NCBI GenBank assembly: GCA_902475375.1
Contig: CABRZC010000026.1
Location: 1 to 22,354 of the forward strand
Origin: an uncultured Collinsella sp.
Lineage (GTDB): Bacteria; Actinomycetota; Coriobacteriia; Coriobacteriales; Coriobacteriaceae
Direction: 5' to 3'
Length of the DNA stretch: 22,354 nt
The translations under genes were made by a program, and so were the position numbers. The notes under the pieces were generated by a model, which was given only the letters and a program-made list of their open reading frames with translations, was not told the origin of the DNA and did not search any database. Below are positions 1-6,525 of this stretch, piece by piece (the first letter of the stretch is position 1; each line of letters starts with the position of its first letter).

Positions 1-1031
1 AAGGCGGATGGCTGAACAACGACATGGCAGAGTGGTTCTGCAAATACGCCAAGATTTGCTTTGAGCGCTTTGGAGACCGCGTCAAAATCTGGGCTACCGT
101 TAACGAGCCGCATTTCTACAGCTACTGCGTAAACATGTTGGGCAACTATCCCCCCAATCGATCGCTCGACGTTCAGTCGTACATGCAGTTTCAGTACAAC
201 CTGATGCGCGCGAGCGCACTCGCAGTCCGAACATATCGTCAAATGGGCTACGACGGCATCATCGGCGCCGTCCACGATGGCGGCGTTGTCGAACTCGACC
301 CGGCAACCGAGCACCCTGATGACGTATTTCGATACGCAGACTTTTTCGCCAATCGCATGATTCTGGCACCAGCGCTTCAGGGTCAACTGCCGCCAGAAAT
401 GGACGAAATCCTTGAAAAACTTGGCGTCTCGCTCTATCGATCCCCAAATGACGTAGAAGAATTCAGAGACGGTAAAGTCGATTTTATTGGACTCAACGTG
501 TATTGCCGAGAGTATGTAACCGACTGGCACGGTGGAGAGCTTGCCGTTTCGGCGAACAATAAGGGCGGTTCGAGCAAAAAGGTCGAAGGAAAATGCATTG
601 CGCCCTTGTTTGAAAGCGCCCGCGACAGCAATGTTCCCCGCAATAAATGGGGCCGCGAAATACTCCCAGGTTGCATGTATTCAACCATCATGGATGTCCA
701 CGAGCGCTATGACGCGCCCCGCATCTTTATTACGGAAAACGGACATGGCGCCTATGAGCAACCAGACGCAGACGGAATGATCCACGATGATGACCGCATC
801 GAGCTTCTGGGCCAGTTCATCGAGCACATGATGAGGGCTAAGCGCGACGGCGCGCGCGTTGAGGGCTACTACCTCTGGTCGACGATGGATCTGTATAGCT
901 GGATCAACGGCTACGAAAAACGATACGGACTTGTCCATATCGACTTCGAGAACAATCTGGAGCGCACCCCCAAAAAGAGCTGGTATTGGTACCGAGACCT
1001 TATCTCGAAGTATCAGGAGCAGGAAGGTTAG
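1..1031 (+). CDS. 6-phospho-beta-glucosidase, glycoside hydrolase family 1 (5' truncated by window edge)
   Basis: This cytoplasmic hydrolase should cleave phosphorylated beta-glucosides (cellobiose-, arbutin- or salicin-type) delivered by the adjacent PTS permease. The reading frame is open from base 3 and enters with GGWLNND, a typical GH1 interior segment, so the N-terminal part lies off the window; the ATG at 24 is internal. The acid/base glutamate is in TVNEP and the nucleophile glutamate in ITENG. Near the C-terminus, SWINGYEKRY places Ser, Lys and Tyr with the same spacing as the phosphate-binding Ser-Lys-Tyr triad known from LacG-type enzymes. This supports a 6-phospho substrate rather than a free glucoside. 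The stop at 1029-1031 is followed after 9 nt by the EIIBC start, so the two genes form one operon. Whether the sugar is glucose or galactose cannot be fixed from these motifs. Confidence 0.9.
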   Translation, partial: GGWLNNDMAEWFCKYAKICFERFGDRVKIWATVNEPHFYSYCVNMLGNYPPNRSLDVQSYMQFQYNLMRASALAVRTYRQMGYDGIIGAVHDGGVVELDPATEHPDDVFRYADFFANRMILAPALQGQLPPEMDEILEKLGVSLYRSPNDVEEFRDGKVDFIGLNVYCREYVTDWHGGELAVSANNKGGSSKKVEGKCIAPLFESARDSNVPRNKWGREILPGCMYSTIMDVHERYDAPRIFITENGHGAYEQPDADGMIHDDDRIELLGQFIEHMMRAKRDGARVEGYYLWSTMDLYSWINGYEKRYGLVHIDFENNLERTPKKSWYWYRDLISKYQEQEG

Positions 1032-1040
1032 GAGAAAGAG

Positions 1041-2441
1041 ATGAAATATCAGGCAATGTCCGAAACAGTCCTAAAGGCTGTTGGCGGCAAAGAGAACATT
1101 ACATCGGTAACTCATTGTGCGACGCGCCTTCGCATCGACGCACGAGACACCTCGATCATCGATCTCCAGCTCGCCAAATCGGCCGATCAGGCGCTCGGGG
1201 CAGTAGTCAGCGGTGGCCAGCTTCAGGTGATCATCGGCCCCAACGTCACCGAGGCTTACAACGACTTCCTCGACTTCGCGGGAATCGAAGTCGGCGGTGG
1301 CACGGTTGCCGACGATGCCCAAACCGCCAAAGACCTTGCAGAAGGCATTAAAAGCGGTAACACCGCCATGGGCTTGATTGAGAAATTCGGGAACGTCTCT
1401 GCACAGGTATTCATGCCCATCGTCCCGGCGCTCATCGTTGGCGGACTCATTCTTTCGATCAAGAATCTCCTGGTCAATTATTGCGGATTGAGCACCGATA
1501 GCGGAACCGCCCAGGTCCTGTTGGCGATCTTTAGCGCTTCGTTTAGCTTCTTACCCGTTTATCTTGGTTATCAGCTCGCGGCCGTCATGAAGATGCAGCC
1601 CATCATGGGCGCATTGCTGGGCGCGATCATGATCAGCTCGTCCATTAGCGGTGCCGAGGGTCTCGACTTTCTTGGTATTCCCATCCCGACGAACGACTAT
1701 TCGAGTACGGTAGTGCCCATCGTACTGGGCGTTGTATTCATGTATTTTGTCGACCGCGGCCTTCAGAAGATCATTCCCGACGTTACCAAACTGTTCTTGA
1801 AGCCGCTGCTCACCATGATCATCGTCGTGCCCGTCGAGCTTATTATCCTTGGCCCCGCCGGCAGCATGATGGGCTACGCGCTGAGCGATGCCGTCACGTG
1901 GCTTATGGACAACGTGGCATTTATCGCTACTCCGATCCTGGCAGCCCTTAACCCCTATTTCGTCATGCTCGGTCTCGATAAGGCTTACATCGCAATCGAA
2001 GTTACGAGCCTGGCGCAGCTCGGTTGGGCACCCATTATCTTTGGATTCATCTCGAACCTCTGCATTGGCGGCACGAGCCTCGCCCTGGCAACTGCCATGA
2101 AGGGAAACAAAGAGAAGAGGGGTATGGTCACCACGGTTGCCGTCACCGCACTCTGTGGCGTAACCGAGCCCGCGTTCTACGGTTGCCTCATCGAGCGTCC
2201 CCGCCTGCTTGTCGGCACGGCAATCGGCGCGCTCTGCGCTGGACTCCCTGCAGGCATCTTTGTTCTGAAAGAGTATGTTGCGGGAGCATGCCCCGGCCTT
2301 CTTTCGGCACTCATCTTTATCGCTCCCGATGGGTCCATGGGTAACTTCGTGCTGGCATGCGTTGTCGCCATCATCGCCATCGTCGTCTCCTTCATCGCTG
2401 CACGCGTGATCATCAAGAAGAACCCCAGCTATATTGAGTAG
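1041..2441 (+). CDS. PTS beta-glucoside-type transporter, EIIBC component
   Basis: This membrane permease couples uptake of a beta-glucoside to its phosphorylation. The N-terminal EIIB domain (about residues 1-85) has the phospho-acceptor Cys26 in the context SVTHCATRLRI, the classic glucose-superfamily EIIB signature. The EIIC domain (about 110-460) is a series of hydrophobic helices and contains the GVTEPAFYG motif of the sugar-binding loop. The protein ends in a basic tail, IIKKNPSYIE, with no EIIA domain, so at 466 residues it is shorter than three-domain BglF-type IIBCA proteins (roughly 620). Phosphate must therefore come from an EIIA encoded elsewhere, possibly upstream of the window. 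The start is supported by AGGAG at 1030-1034, which overlaps the stop of the upstream glucosidase. The neighbouring 6-phospho-beta-glucosidase would hydrolyse its product. Confidence 0.93.
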   Translation: MKYQAMSETVLKAVGGKENITSVTHCATRLRIDARDTSIIDLQLAKSADQALGAVVSGGQLQVIIGPNVTEAYNDFLDFAGIEVGGGTVADDAQTAKDLAEGIKSGNTAMGLIEKFGNVSAQVFMPIVPALIVGGLILSIKNLLVNYCGLSTDSGTAQVLLAIFSASFSFLPVYLGYQLAAVMKMQPIMGALLGAIMISSSISGAEGLDFLGIPIPTNDYSSTVVPIVLGVVFMYFVDRGLQKIIPDVTKLFLKPLLTMIIVVPVELIILGPAGSMMGYALSDAVTWLMDNVAFIATPILAALNPYFVMLGLDKAYIAIEVTSLAQLGWAPIIFGFISNLCIGGTSLALATAMKGNKEKRGMVTTVAVTALCGVTEPAFYGCLIERPRLLVGTAIGALCAGLPAGIFVLKEYVAGACPGLLSALIFIAPDGSMGNFVLACVVAIIAIVVSFIAARVIIKKNPSYIE

Positions 2442-2542
2442 ATGCCCGCTGTTTGCATTGGGGACATCCTCGGCAGACCATTAGCAAGAACCCAAGAAGT
2501 TCCTTAGGAGCTCGATTAATCCATTCGGATTCCTGAGGCACA

Positions 2543-2585
2543 AACGACCCCGATTCCACAATGAAATCGGGGTCGTTGTTTCTAA
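2543..2585 (+). terminator. Rho-independent terminator of the GH1-EIIBC operon
   Basis: A perfect 13-bp stem, AACGACCCCGATT (2543-2555) with AATCGGGGTCGTT (2565-2577), encloses a 9-nt loop and is followed by GTTTCT. It lies about 100 nt after the EIIBC stop. The U tract is short, but the stem is strong and correctly placed. Bases 2442-2542 between the stop and the stem show no ORF with a ribosome binding site. Confidence 0.75.
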
Positions 2586-2613
2586 AGCCGTCGATAGACA
2601 ATCGGTGTTTACC

Positions 2614-2723
2614 TTAGCTCCCTATCCAAGTTAATTATCCACGCTCGTTCTCCGGTCGGGAGATTTTCTTAGCTCGCGTATCCAGAAATCCACGCTCGAG
2701 CAGGACATCCAGATCCGCGCTCG
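2614..2723. repeat. Degenerate tandem repeats in intergenic DNA
   Basis: Three imperfect direct copies can be aligned by eye. TTAGCTC..TATCCA..ATCCACGCTCG starts near 2614. A second copy starts near 2669 with TTAGCTC..TATCCAGAAATCCACGCTCG. A shortened third copy, CATCCAGATCCGCGCTCG, is at 2706-2723. Copy lengths differ by a few bases. The block lies between the EIIBC terminator and two palindromes. No open frame with a plausible start covers it. It could be decayed mobile or coding DNA, or an array of protein binding sites. Confidence 0.45.
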
Positions 2724-2733
2724 CCCTTGTCTC

Positions 2734-2780
2734 GATCTGTAACAGCAAGAGGCCTATTCCGCTTCTAGATGTTACAGATC
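2734..2780. repeat. 47-bp palindromic element, copy 1
   Basis: The ends are perfect 11-bp inverted repeats, GATCTGTAACA (2734-2744) and TGTTACAGATC (2770-2780), around a 25-nt interior. The interior can extend the hairpin through AGAGGC and GCTTCT with one G-T pair. A second copy with the same arm core and identical interior length starts 80 bp further on. The arms fit either an operator half-site pair or the foot of a palindromic (REP-like) repeat. Confidence 0.75.
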
Positions 2781-2813
2781 AAGATATTCCTAAAACACCC
2801 TAAGTTTCATCTC

Positions 2814-2860
2814 AATCTGTAACAGTTAGATGCCGAATATCGGTCTTGGTGTTACAGATT
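2814..2860. repeat. 47-bp palindromic element, copy 2
   Basis: The arms AATCTGTAACA (2814-2824) and TGTTACAGATT (2850-2860) are perfect inverted repeats. The outermost base pair is changed on both sides relative to copy 1 (A-T for G-C), so pairing is kept. The interior is again 25 nt but shares only about half its bases with copy 1. It can form CCGA/TCGG close to the centre. Confidence 0.75.
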
Positions 2861-2924
2861 TAGACAAACTGGAGGACGAGACAAACCAAAAACGGGATGG
2901 GCGCTAACCCGATGGCGCACCACC

Positions 2925-2965
2925 TAAATAGAAACGGGCCCTGTCCCACAAGGGAACAGAGCCCG
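2925..2965 (-). terminator. Rho-independent terminator of tRNA-Thr
   Basis: Read on the minus strand, a stem begins CGGGCTCTGTTCCC, turns over the loop TTGT, and closes with GGGACAGGGCCCG (plus coordinates 2935-2965). TTTCTATTT follows immediately. It begins 13 nt downstream of the tRNA 3' end, in the correct orientation. Confidence 0.85.
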
Positions 2966-2977
2966 AAACTCTCATGG

Positions 2978-3049
2978 AGCCAGTGACAGGAATCGAACCT
3001 GCAACCCACTGATTACAAATCAGTTGCGCTACCGTTGCGCCACACTGGC
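2978..3049 (-). tRNA. tRNA-Thr (anticodon UGU)
   Basis: The minus strand folds as a 72-nt cloverleaf. The acceptor stem is GCCAGTG/CACTGGC with discriminator U. The D arm is GCGC-AACGGTA-GCGC. The anticodon arm is ACTGA-TTTGTAA-TCAGT, giving anticodon UGU for threonine ACA codons. The variable loop is 5 nt and the T arm is GCAGG-TTCGATT-CCTGT. The 3' CCA is not encoded. A terminator follows directly, so it appears to be a single-gene transcript. Confidence 0.97.
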
Positions 3050-3134
3050 ACACTTGGCGCTTTCGCGCGAAGCCTGTTAAGGATAAAGGAATTGAGGATG
3101 GGGCGCAACAGGCCCTTCGACCGACCACATCTCA

Positions 3135-3199
3135 AAACTATTCGCCAGAACGAATAGTTTCGTCTGTTCGCCAAAACAAAAAACTATTCGTTTTGGCGA
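3135..3199. repeat. Cluster of interlocked inverted repeats (AAACTATTCG and TCGCCAAAAC motifs)
   Basis: AAACTATTCG (3135-3144) pairs perfectly with CGAATAGTTT (3151-3160) over a 6-nt loop. Next to it, TCGCCAAAAC (3168-3177) pairs perfectly with GTTTTGGCGA (3190-3199). The loop of this second hairpin contributes most of a third AAACTATTCG (3181-3190). The loop region of the first hairpin contains TTCGCCAGAAC, a near copy of the second motif. The block lies in AT-rich DNA between rae1 and the tRNA-Thr gene, in the position of a tRNA promoter region or a 3' terminator zone for rae1. Confidence 0.7.
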
Positions 3200-3238
3200 T
3201 GGCAAGTCCACAATCCAATAACTACAAGCCAGTGAATT

Positions 3239-3258
3239 GACCAGCCGAGTAGCTGGTC
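3239..3258 (-). terminator. Weak hairpin downstream of rae1
   Basis: GACCAGC (3239-3245) and GCTGGTC (3252-3258) form a perfect 7-bp stem with a 6-nt loop, 16 nt after the rae1 stop on the minus strand. The following minus-strand sequence, AATTCACTGG, lacks a real U run, so termination may depend on the hairpins at 3135-3199 or on Rho. Confidence 0.35.
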
Positions 3259-3273
3259 TCTACAGATACTCCC

Positions 3274-3951
3274 CTACCGGCCACGAAGGGCCTTGAGCTT
3301 GGCCAGGGCATCGGGGCTCAGGCGACTGCCCAGAGTCATCTTGATCTGCGGGGCTTCCTCTGCCTCGTGAACGTCGTTATCGATCTGTTTGATCTCGTCC
3401 ACCAGCATGCGGCTCGAGATGCGCGTGACGCCCTTGCCCATGACGACGGCCTGAATCGTACCGTCGCTCGACACCACGGAGCACGCGCGGCCTTCCTCGC
3501 GCGCCTCGATGCAGAGCTTCTGTACCACGGTATCAGCGGAGACGCCCGTCGGCGAGAACTCGATGCGCACGCCGCGGGCCGGTAGGTTGGGGCGCTCGCT
3601 GGAGATATTGCCCGCACCGTCGAACACGATCACGGCCTCGTAGCGGCCCTGGGCAAACGCCGCAACATCGTTGATAAGCGCGGTGCGCGCCATATCGTGG
3701 ACGTCGCTGGAATACGGATCGTCGGAATGGTCGTAGACGAGCTTTTCGTAGCGCGGCGTGCAGTGAATCACGTTGTAGCCGTCGACCACCAGCAGCTCGG
3801 GCTTATTGGAGTGCACCGTCGAGACCGGATCGGCGATGGCCTGCGCAAACGCATTGCCGCCCACGCCATAGGTCGCGGCCGAAACAATCGGCTTGGCCGA
3901 GCCTTCGCCAAAGCGCTTGGCCTTGGACTTGGCGCGGTTCTTCTTGGACAT
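3274..3951 (-). CDS. rae1: Rae1/YacP-type NYN-domain ribosome-associated endoribonuclease
   Basis: The protein is 225 residues and belongs to the NYN (PIN-like) family represented by B. subtilis Rae1 (YacP), which cleaves certain mRNAs in the ribosomal A site. The first 50 residues are a basic, low-complexity extension. The nuclease fold follows, with acidic residues at the expected strand ends: Asp57 in VVDGYN, Asp111 in VIVFDGAGN, Asp140 in SADTVVQ and Asp163 in SSDGTIQ. The ATG is 3 nt after the rlmB stop and is preceded by a strong GGGGGAGGAG, partly inside the rlmB coding end, so translation is probably coupled. The rlmB-rae1 order is the same as in Firmicutes. Target mRNAs cannot be read from the sequence. 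Confidence 0.88.
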   Translation of the reverse strand: MSKKNRAKSKAKRFGEGSAKPIVSAATYGVGGNAFAQAIADPVSTVHSNKPELLVVDGYNVIHCTPRYEKLVYDHSDDPYSSDVHDMARTALINDVAAFAQGRYEAVIVFDGAGNISSERPNLPARGVRIEFSPTGVSADTVVQKLCIEAREEGRACSVVSSDGTIQAVVMGKGVTRISSRMLVDEIKQIDNDVHEAEEAPQIKMTLGSRLSPDALAKLKALRGR

Positions 3952-3954
3952 GCG

Positions 3955-4869
3955 CTACTCCTCCCCCATGAGCTCGCCGGCATTGCGGCGCAGCCACTCA
4001 AAGCACAGCGCGGTGGTCGCCTGGGCCACGTTGAGACTCTCGGTCATGCCGCGCTGGGGAAGCTTGGTCAAAAAGTCGCATTTCTCGAGCACCAGACGCG
4101 AGATGCCATCGCCCTCGGAACCCATGACGAGCGCCACGCGGCCCTCGAAGGGAGCATCCCAGCAGCTGCCCTCGGCGTGCTCGGAAGCACCGCCCACCCA
4201 AAAGCCAGCGGCCTTAAGATCGTCGAGCGCACGGGCAATGTTGGGAACCTGCGCGATGGGCAGGTGCATGACGGCACCAGCAGAGGTCTTGTAGCTGCCG
4301 ACGGTCACACCGGCGGCGCGCTTGTTGGCGATGATGACGCCCACCGCGCCCACGACCTCGGCGGAGCGCACGATCGCACCAAAATTGCCGTCGTCGGTCA
4401 CATGGTCGAGCACGACGACGAGCGCCGGTCCGTCACCCGCGCGATCGAGGATATCGGCGACATCGGCATAGGGGAAGTTGCCGACCTCGAGCGCAATGCC
4501 CTGGTGAGCGCCATGGCTCGACAGCGCATCAAGCTGCGCGCGCGACACATACTTAATGCGGACGCCCGCGGCGTTGAGGTCGTCGACCAGACGAGACAGG
4601 GCCGCATCGCGCTCCCCGCCCTCGGCAATGAGCGCGCACTTGATGGGAAAACCGGTGCGCAGCGCCTCGGCGGCAGCACGGCGACCTTCGATAAACTCGC
4701 CCTTGGGAACCTGGACATTATCGCGGCTACGCTCGCGCTGCGGGCGAGCAGCCTGTGAGCGCTCGCGCTGGCCCTTGGGAGCGGCAGCGCGGTCGTTGCG
4801 GCGAATCGGACGCGAGCCAGAAGCAGCCTGCTTGCCTCCACGCGATGCACGCTTGCGATTGTCGGCCAT
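3955..4869 (-). CDS. rlmB: 23S rRNA 2'-O-ribose methyltransferase RlmB (TrmH/SpoU family)
   Basis: This is a SAM-dependent SPOUT methyltransferase; E. coli RlmB methylates G2251 in the 23S rRNA P loop. The first 55 residues or so are a very basic Arg/Lys/Ala-rich extension, probably disordered and RNA-binding. The substrate-binding domain (about 56-130) precedes the catalytic domain. Motif 1 is NFGAIVRSAEV (162-172), motif 2 is LVMGSEGDGI (247-256) and motif 3 is LPQRGMTESLNVAQA (270-284), which builds the trefoil-knot cofactor site. The ATG has AAAGGAGG in front. Upstream lie a terminator and a 102-bp palindromic element separating it from cysS. The exact rRNA target is inferred from the family; another SpoU-type target is possible. 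Confidence 0.9.
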   Translation of the reverse strand: MADNRKRASRGGKQAASGSRPIRRNDRAAAPKGQRERSQAARPQRERSRDNVQVPKGEFIEGRRAAAEALRTGFPIKCALIAEGGERDAALSRLVDDLNAAGVRIKYVSRAQLDALSSHGAHQGIALEVGNFPYADVADILDRAGDGPALVVVLDHVTDDGNFGAIVRSAEVVGAVGVIIANKRAAGVTVGSYKTSAGAVMHLPIAQVPNIARALDDLKAAGFWVGGASEHAEGSCWDAPFEGRVALVMGSEGDGISRLVLEKCDFLTKLPQRGMTESLNVAQATTALCFEWLRRNAGELMGEE

Positions 4870-4902
4870 AAAACGGCCTCCTTTAAAAAATATTCAAACA
4901 GG

Positions 4903-4944
4903 ACAAAAGAAGCGACCGCTTAAGACGAATAGCTCAAGCGGTCG
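4903..4944 (-). terminator. Terminator or attenuator between cysS and rlmB
   Basis: Read on the minus strand, CGACCGCTT and AAGCGGTCG form a perfect 9-bp stem (plus coordinates 4936-4944 and 4913-4921) with a 14-nt loop, followed by CTTCTTTTG. It could end the disA-ispD-ispF-cysS transcript. Only about 34 nt separate it from the rlmB ATG, leaving little room for a separate rlmB promoter. It may therefore act as a partial or regulated terminator inside one long operon. Confidence 0.7.
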
Positions 4945-4947
4945 GTA

Positions 4948-5049
4948 CGGGTTTTCCAAGTGCCCGAGATTACCGTGAAAGAGGAGCGACGCGTACTTGA
5001 GTACGCGAGCGACGGTTTGAACGGCAAGATCGGGTGCTTGGGAAACCCG
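4948..5049 (+). ncRNA. 102-nt palindromic structured element, possible orphan RNA or MITE-like repeat
   Basis: The ends, CGGGTTTTCCAAGTGCCCGA (4948-4967) and TCGGGTGCTTGGGAAACCCG (5030-5049), pair over 20 positions. Inside, ACCGT (4972-4976) pairs with ACGGT (5012-5016). At the centre, CGCGTAC (4990-4996) pairs with GTACGCG (5001-5007) over a TTGA tetraloop. The three non-Watson-Crick positions in the outer stem are G-U pairs on the plus strand but A-C mismatches on the minus strand. This favours a plus-strand RNA, opposite to the flanking genes. No known RNA family is recognised. A dispersed palindromic repeat is the main alternative. Confidence 0.5.
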
Positions 5050-5055
5050 CGGGGA

Positions 5056-6522
5056 TTAGAGAGATTTGATACGGGTGCCAGCGGCAGTGTCCTCGATCGT
5101 CAGCCCGAGGTCCTTGAGCTGGTCGCGGATGGCGTCGGCCAGATCCCAGTTCTTGGCGGCGCGGGCCTCGGCGCGGGTCTCGAGAATCTTGACAGCGGCC
5201 TCGTCCACGTCGTCGCCCGTGTAGGCAACCAGGCCGGCGGCTACGCCCAGCAGGCCCAGCGGCAACTCGACCTTTGGCTCGGGGAGCTCAACGCCAAACG
5301 TATCGAGCAGCTCGACCAGCGTATCGGCGGCGGCAAGCGCGGCGGCCTTGTCGGCAGCGTCGCCCGCCTGCTCCAGGTACTGGTTGCACTCGGTCACAAA
5401 GCCAAAGACGGCACCCATGGCACCGGCGGTGTTAAAGTCGTCGTCCATGCACTCCTTAAAGGTGGCGCGGGTCTCGGCGGCCTTGGCGGCAAACGCCTCG
5501 GATGCTGCCTCATCGGCATCGGCCGTCGCATGGTTCGCGGCCCAGCGCAGGTTCTCGACCGTTCCGGCGATACGCGTGAGTGAGTTCTCGGCACCCTCCA
5601 GGCGCTCCCAAGAAAAGTCGAGCGGCGAGCGATAACTCGTCTGCAGCATCAGCAGGCGCAGGGCGGCAGCGGAGTGCTGCTCGAGGACCTCGGCCAGCGT
5701 AAAGAAGTTGCCGAGCGACTTGGACATCTTCTCGCCGTCTACCAGCAGCATGCCCGTGTGCATCCAGGTGTTGGAGAAGCCCTGGTGCCAGGCGCAGGTG
5801 GCCTGGGCGCACTCGTTCTCGTGGTGCGGGAAGGCAAGGTCGGAGCCACCGCCGTGGATGTCGATCGGGGTGCCCAGGTAGCGGTGCACCATGGCGGCGC
5901 ACTCGGTGTGCCAGCCGGGACGGCCCTCGCCCCAGGGGCTCGGCCAGCTGGGCTCGCCGGGCTTGGCTGCCTTCCACAGGGCAAAGTCAAGCGGGTCGTT
6001 CTTGTCCTCGTTCTCCTCGATGCGCGCGCCAACCATAAGGTCGTCGATGTTGCGGCCCGAGACCTGACCATAGTTGGGATCGCTGCGCACGGCAAAGTAC
6101 ACGTCGCCGTTATCGGCGGCGTAAGCGTGGCCCTGCTCGATAAGCGTCTTGATCATGGCGATCATGGGGCCGATCTCCTTGGTGGCGCGGGGGCGCGCAT
6201 CGGGATCGAGCACGTTGGCGGCGCGCATGACGCCGATGAACTTATCCGAGAACTCCGTCGCGACCTCGGCAGCCGTACGGCCCTGCTCGTTGGCACGCTT
6301 GATGATCTTATCATCGACATCGGTGAGGTTCTGGGCGAACGTGACCTCGTAGCCGCTCGCGATGAGCCAGCGACGAATCACGTCAAAGCTGATGAACGTG
6401 CGGGCATTGCCGATGTGGATGTTGTCGTAGACCGTGGGGCCGCACACGTACATGCGGACCTTGCCGGACTCGATGGGCTGGAACTCTTCCTTTTTATGGG
6501 TAGCGCTGTTGTAGATACGCAT
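5056..6522 (-). CDS. cysS: Cysteinyl-tRNA synthetase
   Basis: This class I aminoacyl-tRNA synthetase charges tRNA-Cys with cysteine in the cytoplasm. At 488 residues it is close to the usual length. The HIGH-type motif is HIGN (36-39), in CGPTVYDNIHIGNART, and the second signature is KMSKS (265-269). Zinc ligands characteristic of CysRS are visible at Cys27, Cys208 (GWHTEC), His233 and Glu237 (FPHHENE). A helical anticodon-binding DALR-type domain occupies the C-terminal third. The ATG lies 3 nt after the ispF stop, with AAGGAG overlapping that stop, so the gene is translationally coupled to the upstream isoprenoid genes. In Firmicutes mrnC normally follows cysS. Here that slot holds a structured element and a terminator. 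Confidence 0.97.
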   Translation of the reverse strand: MRIYNSATHKKEEFQPIESGKVRMYVCGPTVYDNIHIGNARTFISFDVIRRWLIASGYEVTFAQNLTDVDDKIIKRANEQGRTAAEVATEFSDKFIGVMRAANVLDPDARPRATKEIGPMIAMIKTLIEQGHAYAADNGDVYFAVRSDPNYGQVSGRNIDDLMVGARIEENEDKNDPLDFALWKAAKPGEPSWPSPWGEGRPGWHTECAAMVHRYLGTPIDIHGGGSDLAFPHHENECAQATCAWHQGFSNTWMHTGMLLVDGEKMSKSLGNFFTLAEVLEQHSAAALRLLMLQTSYRSPLDFSWERLEGAENSLTRIAGTVENLRWAANHATADADEAASEAFAAKAAETRATFKECMDDDFNTAGAMGAVFGFVTECNQYLEQAGDAADKAAALAAADTLVELLDTFGVELPEPKVELPLGLLGVAAGLVAYTGDDVDEAAVKILETRAEARAAKNWDLADAIRDQLKDLGLTIEDTAAGTRIKSL

Positions 6523-6525
6523 TCG

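Noticed and set aside
2734..2860. Two repeats with a spacer, considered as a minimal CRISPR
   Set aside because: The units are palindromes with diverged interiors, there are only two, and no cas gene is nearby.
2904..3128. Small minus-strand ORF across the tRNA-Thr gene
   Set aside because: It is read through the tRNA and its terminator, so it cannot be a protein gene.
2978..3235. Possible tRNA attachment site: AGCCAGTGA at the tRNA 3' end and again at 3227-3235
   Set aside because: Only 9 nt match, no integrase or phage gene is present, and the enclosed 250 bp has no cargo. Chance is sufficient.
4903..5049. T-box leader for cysteine upstream of rlmB
   Set aside because: No good T-box consensus (GGUGGNACCGCG) or specifier loop is seen, only a loose CGTACCGACCGC. 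The element also lies downstream, not upstream, of cysS.
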